From: Sphingomonas lacusdianchii
GTDB taxonomy: Bacteria; Pseudomonadota; Alphaproteobacteria; Sphingomonadales; Sphingomonadaceae
Assembly: GCF_022664395.1 (NCBI RefSeq)
Contig: NZ_JAKRET010000002.1
Coordinates: 409,411 to 473,410 of the forward strand
Direction of reading: 5' to 3'
DNA: 64,000 nt
Shown piece by piece: positions 63,875-64,000 of the stretch. A program made the position numbers and the translations under genes. How positions within the stretch are numbered: position 1 is the stretch's first letter; each line of letters begins with the position of its first letter. The notes under the pieces are model-generated. The model had not been told where the DNA came from, did no database searches, and was given only the letters and a program-made list of their open reading frames with translations.

Positions 63875-64000
63875 TGAGCTGCCCCCTTCTGAGTGGTCCA
63901 TCGACTATGACAGTCTGGATCAAGGAAGGGACGACGAATGCCAGCGAAGAAGCACAAGCCGGAGGAGATCATCGGCAAGCTGCGTGAGGTGGAGATCATG
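63875..64000 (+). mobile_element. IS3-family insertion sequence, left end (continues off window)
   Basis: The element probably begins with TGAGCTGCCCCCTTCTGAGT (from 63875), which resembles left terminal inverted repeats of the IS3 family (ends TG...CA). An OrfA transposase starts at 63938. The insertion is in the zinc dehydrogenase gene. The right end and target-site duplication are outside the window. Confidence 0.78.
63938..64000 (+). CDS. IS3-family transposase OrfA (3' end missing)
   Basis: The first 21 codons are visible (MPAKKHKPEEIIGKLREVEI...), typical of the N-terminus of OrfA of IS3-family elements, which starts the helix-turn-helix region. AAGGAAGG lies 10 bp upstream. The remainder is outside the window. 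Confidence 0.8.
   Translation, partial: MPAKKHKPEEIIGKLREVEIM

Noticed and set aside
1..64000. CRISPR arrays, tRNA and rRNA genes
   Set aside because: I saw no regularly spaced repeats and no recognisable tRNA or rRNA segments; a dedicated search could still find a tRNA I missed by eye.

Overview
The window is high-GC chromosomal DNA packed with genes, many of them joined by ATGA or TGATG stop/start overlaps. TonB-dependent receptors, a FecI/FecR pair, glycoside hydrolases with a LacI regulator, an RND pump and a TPR-sulfotransferase together look like an alphaproteobacterium of the Sphingomonas type. That assignment is inferred from gene content and style, because there is no rRNA or other phylogenetic marker here. 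I saw no tRNA, rRNA or CRISPR array.

Layout. 1-10.5 kb: carbohydrate genes (5'-truncated GH13 alpha-glucosidase, secreted esterase, LacI regulator, MFS transporter, GH43 xylosidase), interrupted by an MHYT-GGDEF-EAL signalling protein, a spore-photoproduct-lyase-like radical SAM protein and a small phosphoesterase. A perfect palindrome overlapping the ribosome binding site of the MFS gene is the likely LacI operator. 10.6-18.5 kb: a coiled-coil protein of unknown function, then a TetR regulator and an RND efflux operon (small unknown protein, adaptor, pump, outer-membrane factor). 18.5-23.2 kb: PQQ-type aldose dehydrogenase, GH39 glycosidase, DUF389 membrane protein. 23.3-25.7 kb: a four-gene module with a HupE/UreJ-type membrane protein and a DUF4198 protein, probably metal-related.

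25.8-38.2 kb is a run of seven minus-strand genes: an RTX/lamin-tail secreted protein, an ECF sigma factor, FecR, a TonB-dependent receptor with an N-terminal signalling domain, a purple-acid-type phosphatase, a secreted propeller-like protein and a DUF1624 membrane protein. The sigma/FecR/receptor trio is a classical cell-surface signalling set, and the phosphatase suggests a phosphorylated substrate.

38.5-63.2 kb is the most coherent part: a nearly complete route from glycine betaine to pyruvate. GbcA/GbcB demethylate betaine. A GcvT-fused dimethylglycine dehydrogenase, served by EtfAB, and the heterotetrameric sarcosine oxidase SoxBDAG then transfer methyl carbons to folate. GlyA converts glycine plus methylene-THF to serine, and SdaA deaminates serine to pyruvate. 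PurU and FolB look after folate turnover and supply. A BCCT transporter, a TonB-dependent receptor, a TPR-sulfotransferase and a GlxA/AraC-type regulator lie inside the island. Phased TG(A/T)CGCA half-sites occur upstream of the BCCT gene and in the regulator/etfB intergenic region, and a single CTGTCGCAAA site lies upstream of glyA.

Two genes in this island look damaged. The BCCT gene has an in-frame TAG at its 37th codon. A zinc alcohol/formaldehyde dehydrogenase gene downstream of gbcB is cut by an IS3-family element that runs off the right end of the window.
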